Part shown: one piece after another, positions 9,218 through 19,182 of the stretch
How the letters are laid out: each line of letters opens with the position of its first letter
Position numbering within the stretch: the stretch's first letter is position 1
From: JAAYJR01 sp964545315
Lineage (GTDB): Bacteria; Bacteroidota; Bacteroidia; Bacteroidales; Prolixibacteraceae
Reading direction: 5' to 3'
DNA: 64,000 nucleotides
NCBI GenBank assembly: GCA_964545315.1
Contig: CAZJGI010000001.1
Span: 62,001 to 126,000 of the forward strand
Made by a program: the position numbers and the translations under genes
The notes under the pieces: model-generated
What the model was told of the DNA's origin: nothing
Seen by the model: only the letters and a program-made list of their open reading frames with translations
Databases searched by the model: none

Positions 9218-10693
9218 ATGAACCCGTATATTAACAGTAAGATCCTATTTAATGCAGGAAAGGAGCCTCCCCGGATTGGTGTATTTGGAGTCGGATTCGA
9301 CAAATACTGGGAACAATTTCCCGGATTATTAGATGAATTGATGAGAAAACATGAAGTCTTAATAAATAAAATTTCTAACAAAGGTGCAGTAATCACAGAT
9401 TTTGGAATGATTGATAATCCGGCAAAAGCATATTCTGTATTAAAAAAGATAGAAGCTTCCAATCCTGATCTAATTTTTTGCAATATGCTGACTTATGCCA
9501 CTTCCGGAACATTTGGCATTATAATAAAATCACTATCTGTTCCTGTTGTTTTAGTAGCATTGCAACCCATGAAAGCCCTGGATTATAACAAAGCCTCAAT
9601 TTATATGCAGCTATGTAATGATGACATTTGTTCTTTGCCTGAATTTGCCGGAGTTGCTGTTCGTATGGGGAAAAGGGTTCCCGAAATGATAATCGGGACA
9701 CTTTATGATGATCCATTGGCTGACCAACAACTTGACGGATATTGCAGGATCGCCAATGTTTTACATGATCTGAAGAACGCACAAATCGGACACATGGGGC
9801 ATCCAATAAATTCTATGATGGACATGCATACCGATGCCACAATGATCACATCAGCCTTTGGATGCCATGTTATGGAGTGCGAAGCAAATGAGCTATTTTC
9901 CTGTTATCAAACAGTTACAGAAGAAGAGATCAAATCTTATGAAAAATTGATATTAAATTTTTTTGATACTCCTGATCCCGTTTCAGACCCTGTAACTATG
10001 AAGTTGCAGGATTCAGATCTTAGAATTGCTGCAAAAGTCAGTGCTGCCCTGATAAGATTTGTGCAGGAAAAGAATCTTGACGGCCTGGCTTATTATTATG
10101 ACGGACCTGACAACAGCGAATTACGTAATGTCCTGGCCAATTTAATCGTAGGTAATTCATTACTTACCTCAAACGGTTTTCCAATGTGCGGTGAGTCAGA
10201 CTTAAAAACACTTATAGCTATACTTATTATGGACCGTTTAGGTATAGGCGGCAGTTTTGCCGAGTTCCATCCGGTCGATTTTAATGAAGGATTTGTTCTG
10301 GTTGGCCATGACGGGCCTCATAATATTTCAATAGCTGAAGGGAAACCTGTTTTAAGAAGTCTGAGAAAGTACCATGGAAAACCGGGAAGCGGTGCCGGAG
10401 TCGAATTTAAAATAAAAGAAGGCCCGATAACAATGCTTTCCATAAACTCTACTTATGATGGTAAATTTAAATTTATAATCGCGGAAGGAGAATCCGTAAA
10501 AGGGCCTATTCCTCCTACAGGCAATACCAATACAAGAGGTTTTTTTAAACCTGATGTCAGAACTTTCCTGACACGTTGGAATAAACAAGGCCCTACTCAC
10601 CATTTTTCCCTGGGCATTGGCCACCATGCAGATATAATTAAAAAAATTGCAGATTTTTTGAATATTGATTCAGTAATTATTAATTTAGATTAA
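9218..10693 (+). CDS. L-fucose/L-arabinose isomerase-family protein
   Basis: 491 residues. The central segment MGHPINSMMDMHTDATM (about 193-209), FGCHVMECEANEL and the C-terminal GPTHHFSLGIGHH match the FucI/AraA superfamily, whose metal centre interconverts aldose and ketose sugars. It has no signal peptide, so it acts in the cytoplasm on sugar brought in by the neighbouring MFS protein. It lies 61 bp after that gene and 28 bp before a GH106 gene. It is not RhaA, yet the locus encodes two rhamnosidase families, so it may act on a deoxy-sugar or pentose; specificity is inference. Superfamily membership is secure. Confidence 0.78.
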   Translation: MNPYINSKILFNAGKEPPRIGVFGVGFDKYWEQFPGLLDELMRKHEVLINKISNKGAVITDFGMIDNPAKAYSVLKKIEASNPDLIFCNMLTYATSGTFGIIIKSLSVPVVLVALQPMKALDYNKASIYMQLCNDDICSLPEFAGVAVRMGKRVPEMIIGTLYDDPLADQQLDGYCRIANVLHDLKNAQIGHMGHPINSMMDMHTDATMITSAFGCHVMECEANELFSCYQTVTEEEIKSYEKLILNFFDTPDPVSDPVTMKLQDSDLRIAAKVSAALIRFVQEKNLDGLAYYYDGPDNSELRNVLANLIVGNSLLTSNGFPMCGESDLKTLIAILIMDRLGIGGSFAEFHPVDFNEGFVLVGHDGPHNISIAEGKPVLRSLRKYHGKPGSGAGVEFKIKEGPITMLSINSTYDGKFKFIIAEGESVKGPIPPTGNTNTRGFFKPDVRTFLTRWNKQGPTHHFSLGIGHHADIIKKIADFLNIDSVIINLD

Positions 10694-10721
10694 CCTGTTT
10701 ATCATTAATTAATAACCATAC

Positions 10722-13682
10722 ATGTTGAGAACAGCGATAATATTAATAACTATAATACTTCTTTCAAGTTGTATTAGCGAAAAATCTTCCCCTCCCTCCG
10801 ACTTAATCCATAATTATATGGAGCAGGGGTTCCGTAATCCTCCCCCCTCTTCCCAACCCGGTGTTTATTACTGGTGGCTTGGGGGTAATGTGGATACACT
10901 AAGACTTAAAGAAGAGATCAAGTCATTAAAAGATGCCTCTGTCTCGGGCTTTACTATTTTCGAGATTGGATCAAGAGACACAGTCCTGGTAAAACCGGGC
11001 CCGGCTTTTTTAAGTGAAAAATCACTTGAATTTATAAAATGCGCCGTTACAGAGGCCGGGAAGCTGGATATGACAGTTGGGTTAAATACTGCCAGTAGCT
11101 GGAATGCAGGAGGTAACTGGCTGCCTCCGGAACATGCTGCTAAATCAATATACTTTGCAGAAAAAAATATTACAGGCGGACAAAAAATAAATATTAAACT
11201 GCCATTTCCCGAAATTCCTGAAAAAGATCCCTGGGGAAAACCAGGGATTATCAAATATGAAGCAGGTGAAAAACCGGCATTTTATCAGGAAATAGCAGTC
11301 CTGGCTATTCCTTCCTGTGATGAACAGGCATGTTTGGATACAGCCGGAATTATTAATATCTCCGGGTATTTTAACTCAACAAATGAAACACTGGACTGGA
11401 CAGCTCCCGGGGGCAAATGGAAAATTATTCGGTATATCTGCTCCAATTCGGGTGAAAACCTGGTCCTTCCCAGCAAATATTCTGCCGGCCCGATCGTTGA
11501 TCATTTCGATGCTGATGCTACTGAATACCATTTTCTCTATATCATAAATAAACTGGAATCTGTCTTGGGTAACCTGAAAAATTCTGCATTAAAAAGCCTT
11601 TATATGGCCAGTTATGAAGCAAAAGCCCTTACCTGGACTACAACTCTGCCTTCTGTATTTAAAAAAATTAACGGGTATGATATCTATAAATTTTTACCTG
11701 CGCTGTTTAATAAAGATGCATTTAATCCTGAATTTACTGCTATTTTCAGAGCAGATTATCAAAGGACTTTATCAGAGTTGATGATCAATAATTTTTATAA
11801 AAAATCAAAAGAGATATGCAATAAATACGGACTTAAAACTAATTGCGAAGCAGGAGGCCCGGGATTACCACTTCACAATGTGCCGGTTGAACCTTTAAAA
11901 GCACTCGGTGCAGGTCTGGATATCCCCAGGGGGGAATTCTGGATAAACCATAGCAGACTAAATGAACAGGGCATAGATATTTCGAGAGTTGTAAAGGAAG
12001 TATCAGCGGCAGCCCATATTTATGGCCGTAAATTTGTCGAGATGGAGGCATTTACAACATTCCAGCATTGGCAGGAAGGCCCCTTTGAGATGAAGCCGGT
12101 TGGTGACCGGGCATTTTGTGAAGGTATGAATAAGGTTGTAGTCCATGGATCAACCCATAATCCCTCAGGTACAGGATTCCCGGGTATTGTTTACCATGCA
12201 GGAACCCACTATAATGATAAACGGGTGTGGTGGCCGAAAATTAAAAACTTTAATCAATACTTATCACGGATTTCCTTCATTTTGCAGGAAGCTGAATTCG
12301 TATCAGATGTTCTCTTTTATTACGGAGATACTATCCCTAATTACGGAGGACATAAGCACAGCCGTTTTTCTCCCGGTCCGGGATATGATTATGAAATAAT
12401 AAATACAGATTTACTGCTTAAACTGACTGTGTCCGGTAACAAAATAATATTACCAGGGAAAGGAGCTGAATTTAAAATGCTGGCATTAACTGATGAATCA
12501 GAAATCAATCCTGAAGTCTTACTTAAACTAAATGAACTCGCCGGGAAGGGTGCAGTGATAATCGGAGAGAAACCAAAAAAAGTAGCTTCCCGTAAAATTA
12601 AATCCGGAATGGGCGATGTGCAAAATTTACATGATAAAATTTGGGCAGATTTCAATAAAGCAAATAAAAAAATAAAAACCGGAAAAATTTATTCAGGAAT
12701 AAAAGCATCAGAAATGCTAAAATATTTGGATATTATTCCTGATTTTAACTACACTGGTAATCAATTTAATACACTGGATTATATTCATTATTCCAAAGAT
12801 GATCTGAATTTTTATTTTATCAGAAATACTACCGGTGAATGGATTTCCAGAGAGGTTAGTTTTCGACAGATAAACAAAATCCCTGAAATTTGGGACCCTG
12901 TTTCCGGGAACATTATAACTGTTTCAATTTACAGAGAACATGATAATTGTATAACTCTTCCCTTAACACTGGCACCTTACGGAAGTACATTCGTATTGTT
13001 TAAAAATGGCAATCCTAAAAACCAATATATTAGTGTAAAGGCTGAGAATCAATATCCCCCTTTATTGGAGTATACTAAAGAGGGAATATGTTTTTGGGAA
13101 GAGGGTATTTTCCAGTTAACCTGTCAAAACAAAGAGGAAACTGTCAATAACATTATGAATATCAAAACACTTGAAGGCCCATGGGAAGTCTTTTTCCCGG
13201 AGGGCCGGGGAGCGCCTGAAAAAATAATTTTTCCTAAGTTAATATCATGGACAAAATCAAATAATGAAGGGATAAAATATTTTTCAGGTATTGCCAGATA
13301 CGAAAAATCATTTCTTCACAATATAAATTCTGATACAGCAGTTAAGCCAAAAATATATTTGGACCTCGGAGACTTGTCAAATATCGGGGAAGTATGGCTT
13401 AACGACGAATCCCTGGGAATAACATGGACTAAACCATACAGGTTTGATATAACAGATGTAATAAAAGCAGGGGCTAATAAATTAGTCATTGAGATAGCAA
13501 ATACATGGTCAAACCGTCTTGCAGGAGATGCCAGAACAGGGTCAGATTATACAAGTACTAATATAAAATCTACTGTGATAAAGAACGGATTTTTTATAAC
13601 GGCTCAATGGTCGGAAGTTCCTTTAATCGAATCAGGACTATTCGGACCGGTTACTTTAACAACAATTCAGCCTGTAAACTGA
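10722..13682 (+). CDS. GH106-like alpha-L-rhamnosidase, lipoprotein
   Basis: 986 residues. A signal peptide ends in lipobox LLSSC with Cys17, so the protein is anchored as a lipoprotein. The N-terminal hallmark GVYYWWLGGNVD (48-58) and the SGFTIFEIG segment are typical of GH106, a retaining or inverting TIM-barrel family acting on terminal alpha-L-rhamnose, for example in rhamnogalacturonan or plant glycosides. The C-terminal 150 residues (GPWEVFFPEGRG through YEKSFLHN) form a GH2-like galactose-binding module. It sits between the isomerase and a GH3 gene on the same strand. I could not identify the catalytic glutamates with certainty, so activity is assigned by family resemblance. Confidence 0.82.
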   Translation: MLRTAIILITIILLSSCISEKSSPPSDLIHNYMEQGFRNPPPSSQPGVYYWWLGGNVDTLRLKEEIKSLKDASVSGFTIFEIGSRDTVLVKPGPAFLSEKSLEFIKCAVTEAGKLDMTVGLNTASSWNAGGNWLPPEHAAKSIYFAEKNITGGQKINIKLPFPEIPEKDPWGKPGIIKYEAGEKPAFYQEIAVLAIPSCDEQACLDTAGIINISGYFNSTNETLDWTAPGGKWKIIRYICSNSGENLVLPSKYSAGPIVDHFDADATEYHFLYIINKLESVLGNLKNSALKSLYMASYEAKALTWTTTLPSVFKKINGYDIYKFLPALFNKDAFNPEFTAIFRADYQRTLSELMINNFYKKSKEICNKYGLKTNCEAGGPGLPLHNVPVEPLKALGAGLDIPRGEFWINHSRLNEQGIDISRVVKEVSAAAHIYGRKFVEMEAFTTFQHWQEGPFEMKPVGDRAFCEGMNKVVVHGSTHNPSGTGFPGIVYHAGTHYNDKRVWWPKIKNFNQYLSRISFILQEAEFVSDVLFYYGDTIPNYGGHKHSRFSPGPGYDYEIINTDLLLKLTVSGNKIILPGKGAEFKMLALTDESEINPEVLLKLNELAGKGAVIIGEKPKKVASRKIKSGMGDVQNLHDKIWADFNKANKKIKTGKIYSGIKASEMLKYLDIIPDFNYTGNQFNTLDYIHYSKDDLNFYFIRNTTGEWISREVSFRQINKIPEIWDPVSGNIITVSIYREHDNCITLPLTLAPYGSTFVLFKNGNPKNQYISVKAENQYPPLLEYTKEGICFWEEGIFQLTCQNKEETVNNIMNIKTLEGPWEVFFPEGRGAPEKIIFPKLISWTKSNNEGIKYFSGIARYEKSFLHNINSDTAVKPKIYLDLGDLSNIGEVWLNDESLGITWTKPYRFDITDVIKAGANKLVIEIANTWSNRLAGDARTGSDYTSTNIKSTVIKNGFFITAQWSEVPLIESGLFGPVTLTTIQPVN

Positions 13683-13741
13683 AATAGTATTCAGCTTAAT
13701 ATCAATTGAGCTAATCATGAATCAACCTAAAATGAGCTAAA

Positions 13742-16237
13742 ATGAATAACAAGAATTTAACACAAATAATTTTTGTAAAAATGAATATCCCGTTAATAAG
13801 AGAGGTGTTTATCTTCCTGGTGATATTCCTTTTAGGGATATTCCTGTCAGTTACAGTTACAGCACAAAGTTATGATCCTGCAAATGAAATCCGGATAGAT
13901 AATGTACATAATATAGCTTCTTATATACTGGCAAAGAGAAATGAAAAACCAACGGCTAAACTGCCACCATATAAAAATCCCCTTTTGCCGGTTGACATGA
14001 GAGTTGATGATCTTATTTCCCGCATGACATTAAAGGAAAAGGTAGGGCAGATGAATATCCCTTGCACATATAAAACGGAATTAGGTTGGGGCCTTAATTC
14101 GGATACTCCTCCATTGTGGGCAATGGACGCAACGGATATAAAAATCAGGGAAAAACAACTGGAGGGCTGCAGAAAATGGGCAGAAGGGACACATAATGGT
14201 ATATTCGGGCCTGGGGGAGGTTTTTTTACCCTGGCCGACCGTCTGATTTATGAAGGTCCTAAAAGACAAGCTGAAGTGATGAATGAACTTCAAAAAATTG
14301 CTTTGGAAAAAACAAGGTTAGGTATACCCCTGCTGCAGATAGAGGAGGGAACTCACGGACTAATGTGTGCCGGAGGTACTGTTTTCCCTGAAGGATTGGC
14401 AATAGGGGCAACATGGAACAATAACCTTATAAGAAGTATCTATGCGGCAGCGGCAAAAGAGGGAAAATCTATCGGTGTTCATGGCTTATGCACACTTGTA
14501 ATCGAACCAAACCGAGATCCAAGGTTAGGAAGGAATGAGGAAGGATACAGTGAGGATCCATATATGTGTTCCAGAATAGCTGAAAATATTGTACAAGCTA
14601 TACAGGGATATGATATTTCATCTCCCGGTAAGCTTATCGCATTTTTATGCCATTACCCTGGACAAAGCCTGCCTTTAAAAGGAATGGAGCGTGGCGCTAT
14701 GACAATTTCAGAAAGAGAATTTCGGGAAGTTTTCCTGCCACCCTGGATAACCGGGATAAAAAAATCCGGGGCATTGGGAGTAATGGCAACATACCCGGCA
14801 ATAGACGGAGTTGCAGTACACAGCTCAAAAAAAATTCTTACCGGAATTCTCAGGGAAGAGCTGGAATTTGAAGGCATTGTACTAAGTGAGGGTGGAGGTT
14901 TGAGTACAATTGTTGAAGAGCGTCACGCCGCTAATCAGAAAGATGCGGGTATACTTGCCCTTAATGCAGGAGTTGATGTAGGTATATCCATTGAAGATGC
15001 TTATATGGGCGATCTTATCGAAAATGTAAATGAAGGAAGGATACCCATTGAACTGGTTGATCGTGCCGTTAAGAGAATATTACGCCTGAAATTTCAATTA
15101 GGCCTTTTTGAAAATCCATACGTCGATCCTGAAAATGCACCAAAATCAGTTAATACTGAAGAACACAAAAAATTAGCACTTGAAACTGCAAGACAAAGCA
15201 TTGTGCTTCTTAAAAATGAAAACAATCTGCTCCCTTTGCGGAAAGATATAAAAAAAATTGCTGTTATCGGGCCAAATGCCGACGATCCTGTTAATCAACT
15301 GGGTGATTACCATCCTCATCATATTCCCCAGACCATTGTAACTGTATTGAATGGAATAAAAAGTAAGGTTCAACCGGAAGTTCAGGTAACTTATGTTAAA
15401 GGGTGTGATATAATAGGAGATAAAATAAATGAGATACAAAAAGCTAAAGCTGCTGCAAAAAATGCAGATGTGTCTGTTGTTGTTCTGGGGGAAGCCGGTT
15501 ATGAAACCAACGGTGAAGGAAGGGATGTTGCCAGCCTGGACCTTACCGGAATGCAGGAGGAATTGCTGAAAGCGGTTCATTCAACAGGTAAACCTGTAGT
15601 ATTGGTATTAATAAATGGCAGGGCATTATCTATAAACCGGGCATCCGAAAAAATTCCTGCAATCGTTGTAGGTTGGATGTGCGGGGAACAGGGTGGTAAT
15701 GCTATTGCCGAAGTGCTTTTTGGTGATTATAACCCGGGAGGAAAACTCCCTGTTACTTTCCCCCGACATTCCGGACAATTACCCGTCTATTATAATGTTC
15801 CCCTGGCAAATCCCGGCAGAAGATATATCGATATGCCGGCAACACCTTTGTATGGGTTCGGATATGGATTAAGTTACACCCAATTTGAATACTCAAACCT
15901 TGAAGTTGTCCCGGATGAAATCTATGAAGCCGGCAAAGTAGAAATTTCAGCAGATATAAAAAATACAGGTGAACGCAAGGGAGACGAAATTGTGCAATTA
16001 TATATCCATGATGTCGTTGCCGGTACATCCAGACCAATTAAGGAACTGAAAGGTTATGAGAGAATATCTCTTGAGCCCGACGAGACAAAAAAGGTGAAAT
16101 TCATCCTTTCGCAGGAAGATTTATCTCATTACGACCGCGATATGAATTTTGTGGTTGAACCAGGCATTTTCAAGGTAATGGTTGGGAGTTCTTCTGAAGA
16201 TATAAGGCTTAAAGGCGAATTTAAGGTTACAGACTAA
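13742..16237 (+). CDS. GH3-family glycoside hydrolase with altered catalytic motifs
   Basis: 831 residues: signal peptide, GH3 N-terminal barrel (about 80-450), C-terminal alpha/beta sandwich (about 480-700) and FnIII-like domain (about 740-825, ending in the typical EPGIFKVMVGSSS). Family landmarks are clear: VDDLISRMTLKEKVGQM, NRDPRLGRNEEGYSEDP and LPVTFPRHSGQLP. Two catalytic-site motifs are unusual. The nucleophile segment, normally (V/I)SDW or SDxG, reads LSEGGG with Glu383 in place of Asp, and the sugar-binding KHF reads LCHY (Cys303-His304). It may belong to a specialised subfamily rather than act as an ordinary beta-glucosidase. An ATG at 13781 gives a more standard signal peptide (MNIPLIREVF) and could be the true start. 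Likely cotranscribed with the flanking rhamnosidase genes. Confidence 0.88.
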   Translation: MNNKNLTQIIFVKMNIPLIREVFIFLVIFLLGIFLSVTVTAQSYDPANEIRIDNVHNIASYILAKRNEKPTAKLPPYKNPLLPVDMRVDDLISRMTLKEKVGQMNIPCTYKTELGWGLNSDTPPLWAMDATDIKIREKQLEGCRKWAEGTHNGIFGPGGGFFTLADRLIYEGPKRQAEVMNELQKIALEKTRLGIPLLQIEEGTHGLMCAGGTVFPEGLAIGATWNNNLIRSIYAAAAKEGKSIGVHGLCTLVIEPNRDPRLGRNEEGYSEDPYMCSRIAENIVQAIQGYDISSPGKLIAFLCHYPGQSLPLKGMERGAMTISEREFREVFLPPWITGIKKSGALGVMATYPAIDGVAVHSSKKILTGILREELEFEGIVLSEGGGLSTIVEERHAANQKDAGILALNAGVDVGISIEDAYMGDLIENVNEGRIPIELVDRAVKRILRLKFQLGLFENPYVDPENAPKSVNTEEHKKLALETARQSIVLLKNENNLLPLRKDIKKIAVIGPNADDPVNQLGDYHPHHIPQTIVTVLNGIKSKVQPEVQVTYVKGCDIIGDKINEIQKAKAAAKNADVSVVVLGEAGYETNGEGRDVASLDLTGMQEELLKAVHSTGKPVVLVLINGRALSINRASEKIPAIVVGWMCGEQGGNAIAEVLFGDYNPGGKLPVTFPRHSGQLPVYYNVPLANPGRRYIDMPATPLYGFGYGLSYTQFEYSNLEVVPDEIYEAGKVEISADIKNTGERKGDEIVQLYIHDVVAGTSRPIKELKGYERISLEPDETKKVKFILSQEDLSHYDRDMNFVVEPGIFKVMVGSSSEDIRLKGEFKVTD

Positions 16238-16293
16238 TTGTAAAAAGTCATTTAATAATTAATTGAATTCATATTTATTTGATATAATGGGTT

Positions 16294-19041
16294 ATGATAA
16301 CATACCTTAATAACAGTCGGAGGGTAAAGTATTTGCAGGTAATACTTCTGCTGATCCTGTTTTTTGCAGTGATTTCATGCTCTGAGGAAAAACAATACAA
16401 CATTAAAGTATCTGGTTTAAAATGCAATTACACAGAAAATCCACTTGGAATAGATAATAACCCAAAGCTGAGTTGGTTGCTTTTTTCATCCAATCGGAAC
16501 CAGAAACAATCTGCATATCGTATTATTGTAGCAAGCACCCCGGATAAATTAAATAAAAATACCGGTGATATTTGGGACAGCCGTAAAATTAAATCTGACC
16601 AGTCAATACAGATTCCGTATCGCGGCAAAACTCCCGAATCTTTTAAACGGTATTACTGGAAAGTACGTGTTTGGGATAAAAAAGGTAACAAATCCGAATG
16701 GAGTGAGCCTGCCTTCTGGGAAACGGGATTGCAAAATCCGGGCGACTGGCAGGCAAAATGGATAACTTTTGAAAGTGAGTCAGCTCCACTTCTCAGAAAG
16801 GAATTTGAAATTAACCAAACATTAAGTGATGCCCGGATTTTCATCAGCGGCCTGGGGTATTATGAGCTAAGAATTAACGGTTCAAAGATTGGCGATCATG
16901 TTTTGGATCCCGGACAGACCGACTATGAGCAACGAACTTTTTATGAGGTTTATGACATAACTAAGGAAATCAGACAGGGTAATAATGTAATAGGTGTTAT
17001 TCTGGGAAATGGCTGGTACCATCAAACTGCGGTCAACCATGGAAAATTCGGCTGGAAAGATGTTGATTACGGCATTCCCAGGTTAATATGTCAGACACAT
17101 CTTACTTTTTCTGATGGAAGTAAAAAAATAATTATTTCAGATGAAACCTGGAAAGCATCCAACGGGCCAATAATATATAACAATATTTACGCCGGTGAAC
17201 ATTATGATGCACAGTTAGAAAAAAATGGGTGGGACACAAGTTCATATGATGATTTAACCTGGGAACCTGTGCAACTTATTGATGGGCCCGGAGGCAAACT
17301 TGTATATCAAAATATCCCTCCGGTAAAGAGAATAAAAACCATTACCCCGGTTAATATAACTAATCCCAAACCGGGGGTCTATATATATGATATGGGACAA
17401 AATTTTGCCGGATGGGCCCGTTTAAAAGTAAAAGCAGAAAAAGGTACTACTATCAGGATGCGGTTTGCCGAATGGCTGGGTAAGGACGGAATGATTGATC
17501 CCGGGAGTACAGGTTATTATGCAACGGGTGTGGTACAAACTGATAAATATATTTGCAGCGGCAAAGGAATAGAAATATGGGAGCCTAAATTTACTTATCA
17601 TGGCTTTCAATATGTTGAATTAACCGGATATCCCGGTACTCCGGACATTGAAAACCTGGAAGGGGTTGTTGTGCATACTTCACTTGAAAGGTCCGGACAT
17701 TTCGAATGCTCCGATCTGATGATAAATAAATTATATAATACAGCACTATGGACTTTGACAAGTAACCTGCACAGTATTCCTACCGATTGCCCGCACAGAG
17801 AGAGATGCGGATGGCTTGGCGATGCATTCCTGATATCGGATATGACGATATATAATTATGAGGCAGCTCTCTTCTGGTCAAAATTTATCCGCGATATTGA
17901 AACTTCACGAAGAGGAGATATCCCAAATAACATTGCCCCGGGAAGAAGAACAGGAGGCAAAGACCCCGACTGGGGCGCCGCATTTATACAGCTTCCTTAT
18001 AATTTATTTTTATACTACAATGACACATCCATAATTACAGAACATTATGAGGGAATGACCTTTTTTATGGACCACTTGCAAAAACTTGCGGATAATTATA
18101 TCATCAGAAAAGGTATAGGCAGCCTTTTCCCGCCTGGCCGGATAATGCCAAAAAAAACGCCCCCTGAATTTACATCAACTGGCCTGTTTTACTTTTGTGC
18201 ATCTGTCATGTCTGAAATGGCAAAAGCAACAGGAAAAAATGAAGACGCAACACATTTCAATCTCCTAGCAAAAAAAATTAAAAAAGCATTCAATGACAGA
18301 TTCTATGACCATAGAGGAAAAACATACGGAGGACAGGAAAAGAATGTACTTGCACTTGCCTGGGGGCTGGTTCCTGAACAAAATGTAAAAGCTGTGGCAA
18401 AAGACCTCAACAGATATGTAACTGAAGTTCATAACGGACATGTCTCAACAGGCATCTTTGGAACCAGATATATATATGGTATCCTGTCAAAATATGGCTA
18501 CGAAGAAACTGTACAACAGTTATTCAACACAAAAAGCTTCCCGGGATATGGTTATCTTTTTGACAGAGGGGCAACTACATTCTGGGAAAATTGGGGAGAG
18601 TTAAAATTTGAAGACAGAGATGCACCGGGAGATGACAGATCTAAATGCCACCCTTTCCAGGGCGGATTTACAGCCTGGATGTTCTGTGGCTCCGGAGGCA
18701 TTAAACCCGATCCGGAAAATCCGGGATTTAAACATATAATATTAAGCCCCAATTTTTTAAAATCACAAAGTTGGTCTTTAGCAACTTATAACTCCATCCA
18801 TGGTAAAATATCAAGTAAATGGCAAAACACTTTTGATGAATTGATATGGGCTGTTTCAATTCCTGTCAATACAACAGCAACATTATATATTCCAACTGAT
18901 AATAAAGATGCTGTTACTGAAAGAAACATAAAAGCTGAAGAATCAGATGGTGTTACTTTTATGTGCATCGAAAATGGTCATAGCCTTTTTAAAGTAGGAT
19001 CTGGAGATTATGTGTTTAAAATAGCTAAAAATATAAGATAA
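16294..19041 (+). CDS. GH78 alpha-L-rhamnosidase, probable surface lipoprotein
   Basis: 915 residues. The signal peptide ends in lipobox AVISC and the residues after Cys are SEEK, an acidic pattern like the Bacteroidota lipoprotein surface-export signal. Next come an FnIII-like domain (about 38-150), the Bac_rhamnosid N domain (about 175-335), a jelly-roll (about 345-460) and an (alpha/alpha)6 catalytic barrel. The barrel holds TDCPHRERCGWLGDA (about 496-510), the general-acid loop, which is one residue shorter than the canonical CPQRDERLGWTGD, and TTFWENWGE, expected to carry the general base. GH78 enzymes release terminal alpha-L-rhamnose by inversion. It is last in the tight run that starts at the MFS gene; a separate promoter follows. 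Confidence 0.9.
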   Translation: MITYLNNSRRVKYLQVILLLILFFAVISCSEEKQYNIKVSGLKCNYTENPLGIDNNPKLSWLLFSSNRNQKQSAYRIIVASTPDKLNKNTGDIWDSRKIKSDQSIQIPYRGKTPESFKRYYWKVRVWDKKGNKSEWSEPAFWETGLQNPGDWQAKWITFESESAPLLRKEFEINQTLSDARIFISGLGYYELRINGSKIGDHVLDPGQTDYEQRTFYEVYDITKEIRQGNNVIGVILGNGWYHQTAVNHGKFGWKDVDYGIPRLICQTHLTFSDGSKKIIISDETWKASNGPIIYNNIYAGEHYDAQLEKNGWDTSSYDDLTWEPVQLIDGPGGKLVYQNIPPVKRIKTITPVNITNPKPGVYIYDMGQNFAGWARLKVKAEKGTTIRMRFAEWLGKDGMIDPGSTGYYATGVVQTDKYICSGKGIEIWEPKFTYHGFQYVELTGYPGTPDIENLEGVVVHTSLERSGHFECSDLMINKLYNTALWTLTSNLHSIPTDCPHRERCGWLGDAFLISDMTIYNYEAALFWSKFIRDIETSRRGDIPNNIAPGRRTGGKDPDWGAAFIQLPYNLFLYYNDTSIITEHYEGMTFFMDHLQKLADNYIIRKGIGSLFPPGRIMPKKTPPEFTSTGLFYFCASVMSEMAKATGKNEDATHFNLLAKKIKKAFNDRFYDHRGKTYGGQEKNVLALAWGLVPEQNVKAVAKDLNRYVTEVHNGHVSTGIFGTRYIYGILSKYGYEETVQQLFNTKSFPGYGYLFDRGATTFWENWGELKFEDRDAPGDDRSKCHPFQGGFTAWMFCGSGGIKPDPENPGFKHIILSPNFLKSQSWSLATYNSIHGKISSKWQNTFDELIWAVSIPVNTTATLYIPTDNKDAVTERNIKAEESDGVTFMCIENGHSLFKVGSGDYVFKIAKNIR

Positions 19042-19053
19042 ACACAAATTACA

Positions 19054-19116
19054 GTGTCTGATCCGGGTTAATCATTATTTAAGTATTTTTGTTCATAAAC
19101 ATAGATAATCAGACAC
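19054..19116. promoter_or_regulatory. Inverted repeat flanking a TAnnTTTG promoter
   Basis: A 9-bp perfect inverted repeat, GTGTCTGAT at 19054-19062 and ATCAGACAC at 19108-19116, brackets an exact -7 element TATTTTTG (19084-19091). The promoter would serve the HAD/amidohydrolase pair starting at 19183, with transcription beginning near 19098. The repeat may be a two-half-site operator or an RNA hairpin covering the end of the GH78 transcript. No U-tract follows, so an intrinsic terminator is less likely. Confidence 0.45.
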
Positions 19117-19182
19117 ATTCACGGAAAGTATTTTTAAATCAAAGAGCAAAAATATTGAGAAAATAAATAAGACAAAGGGAAT

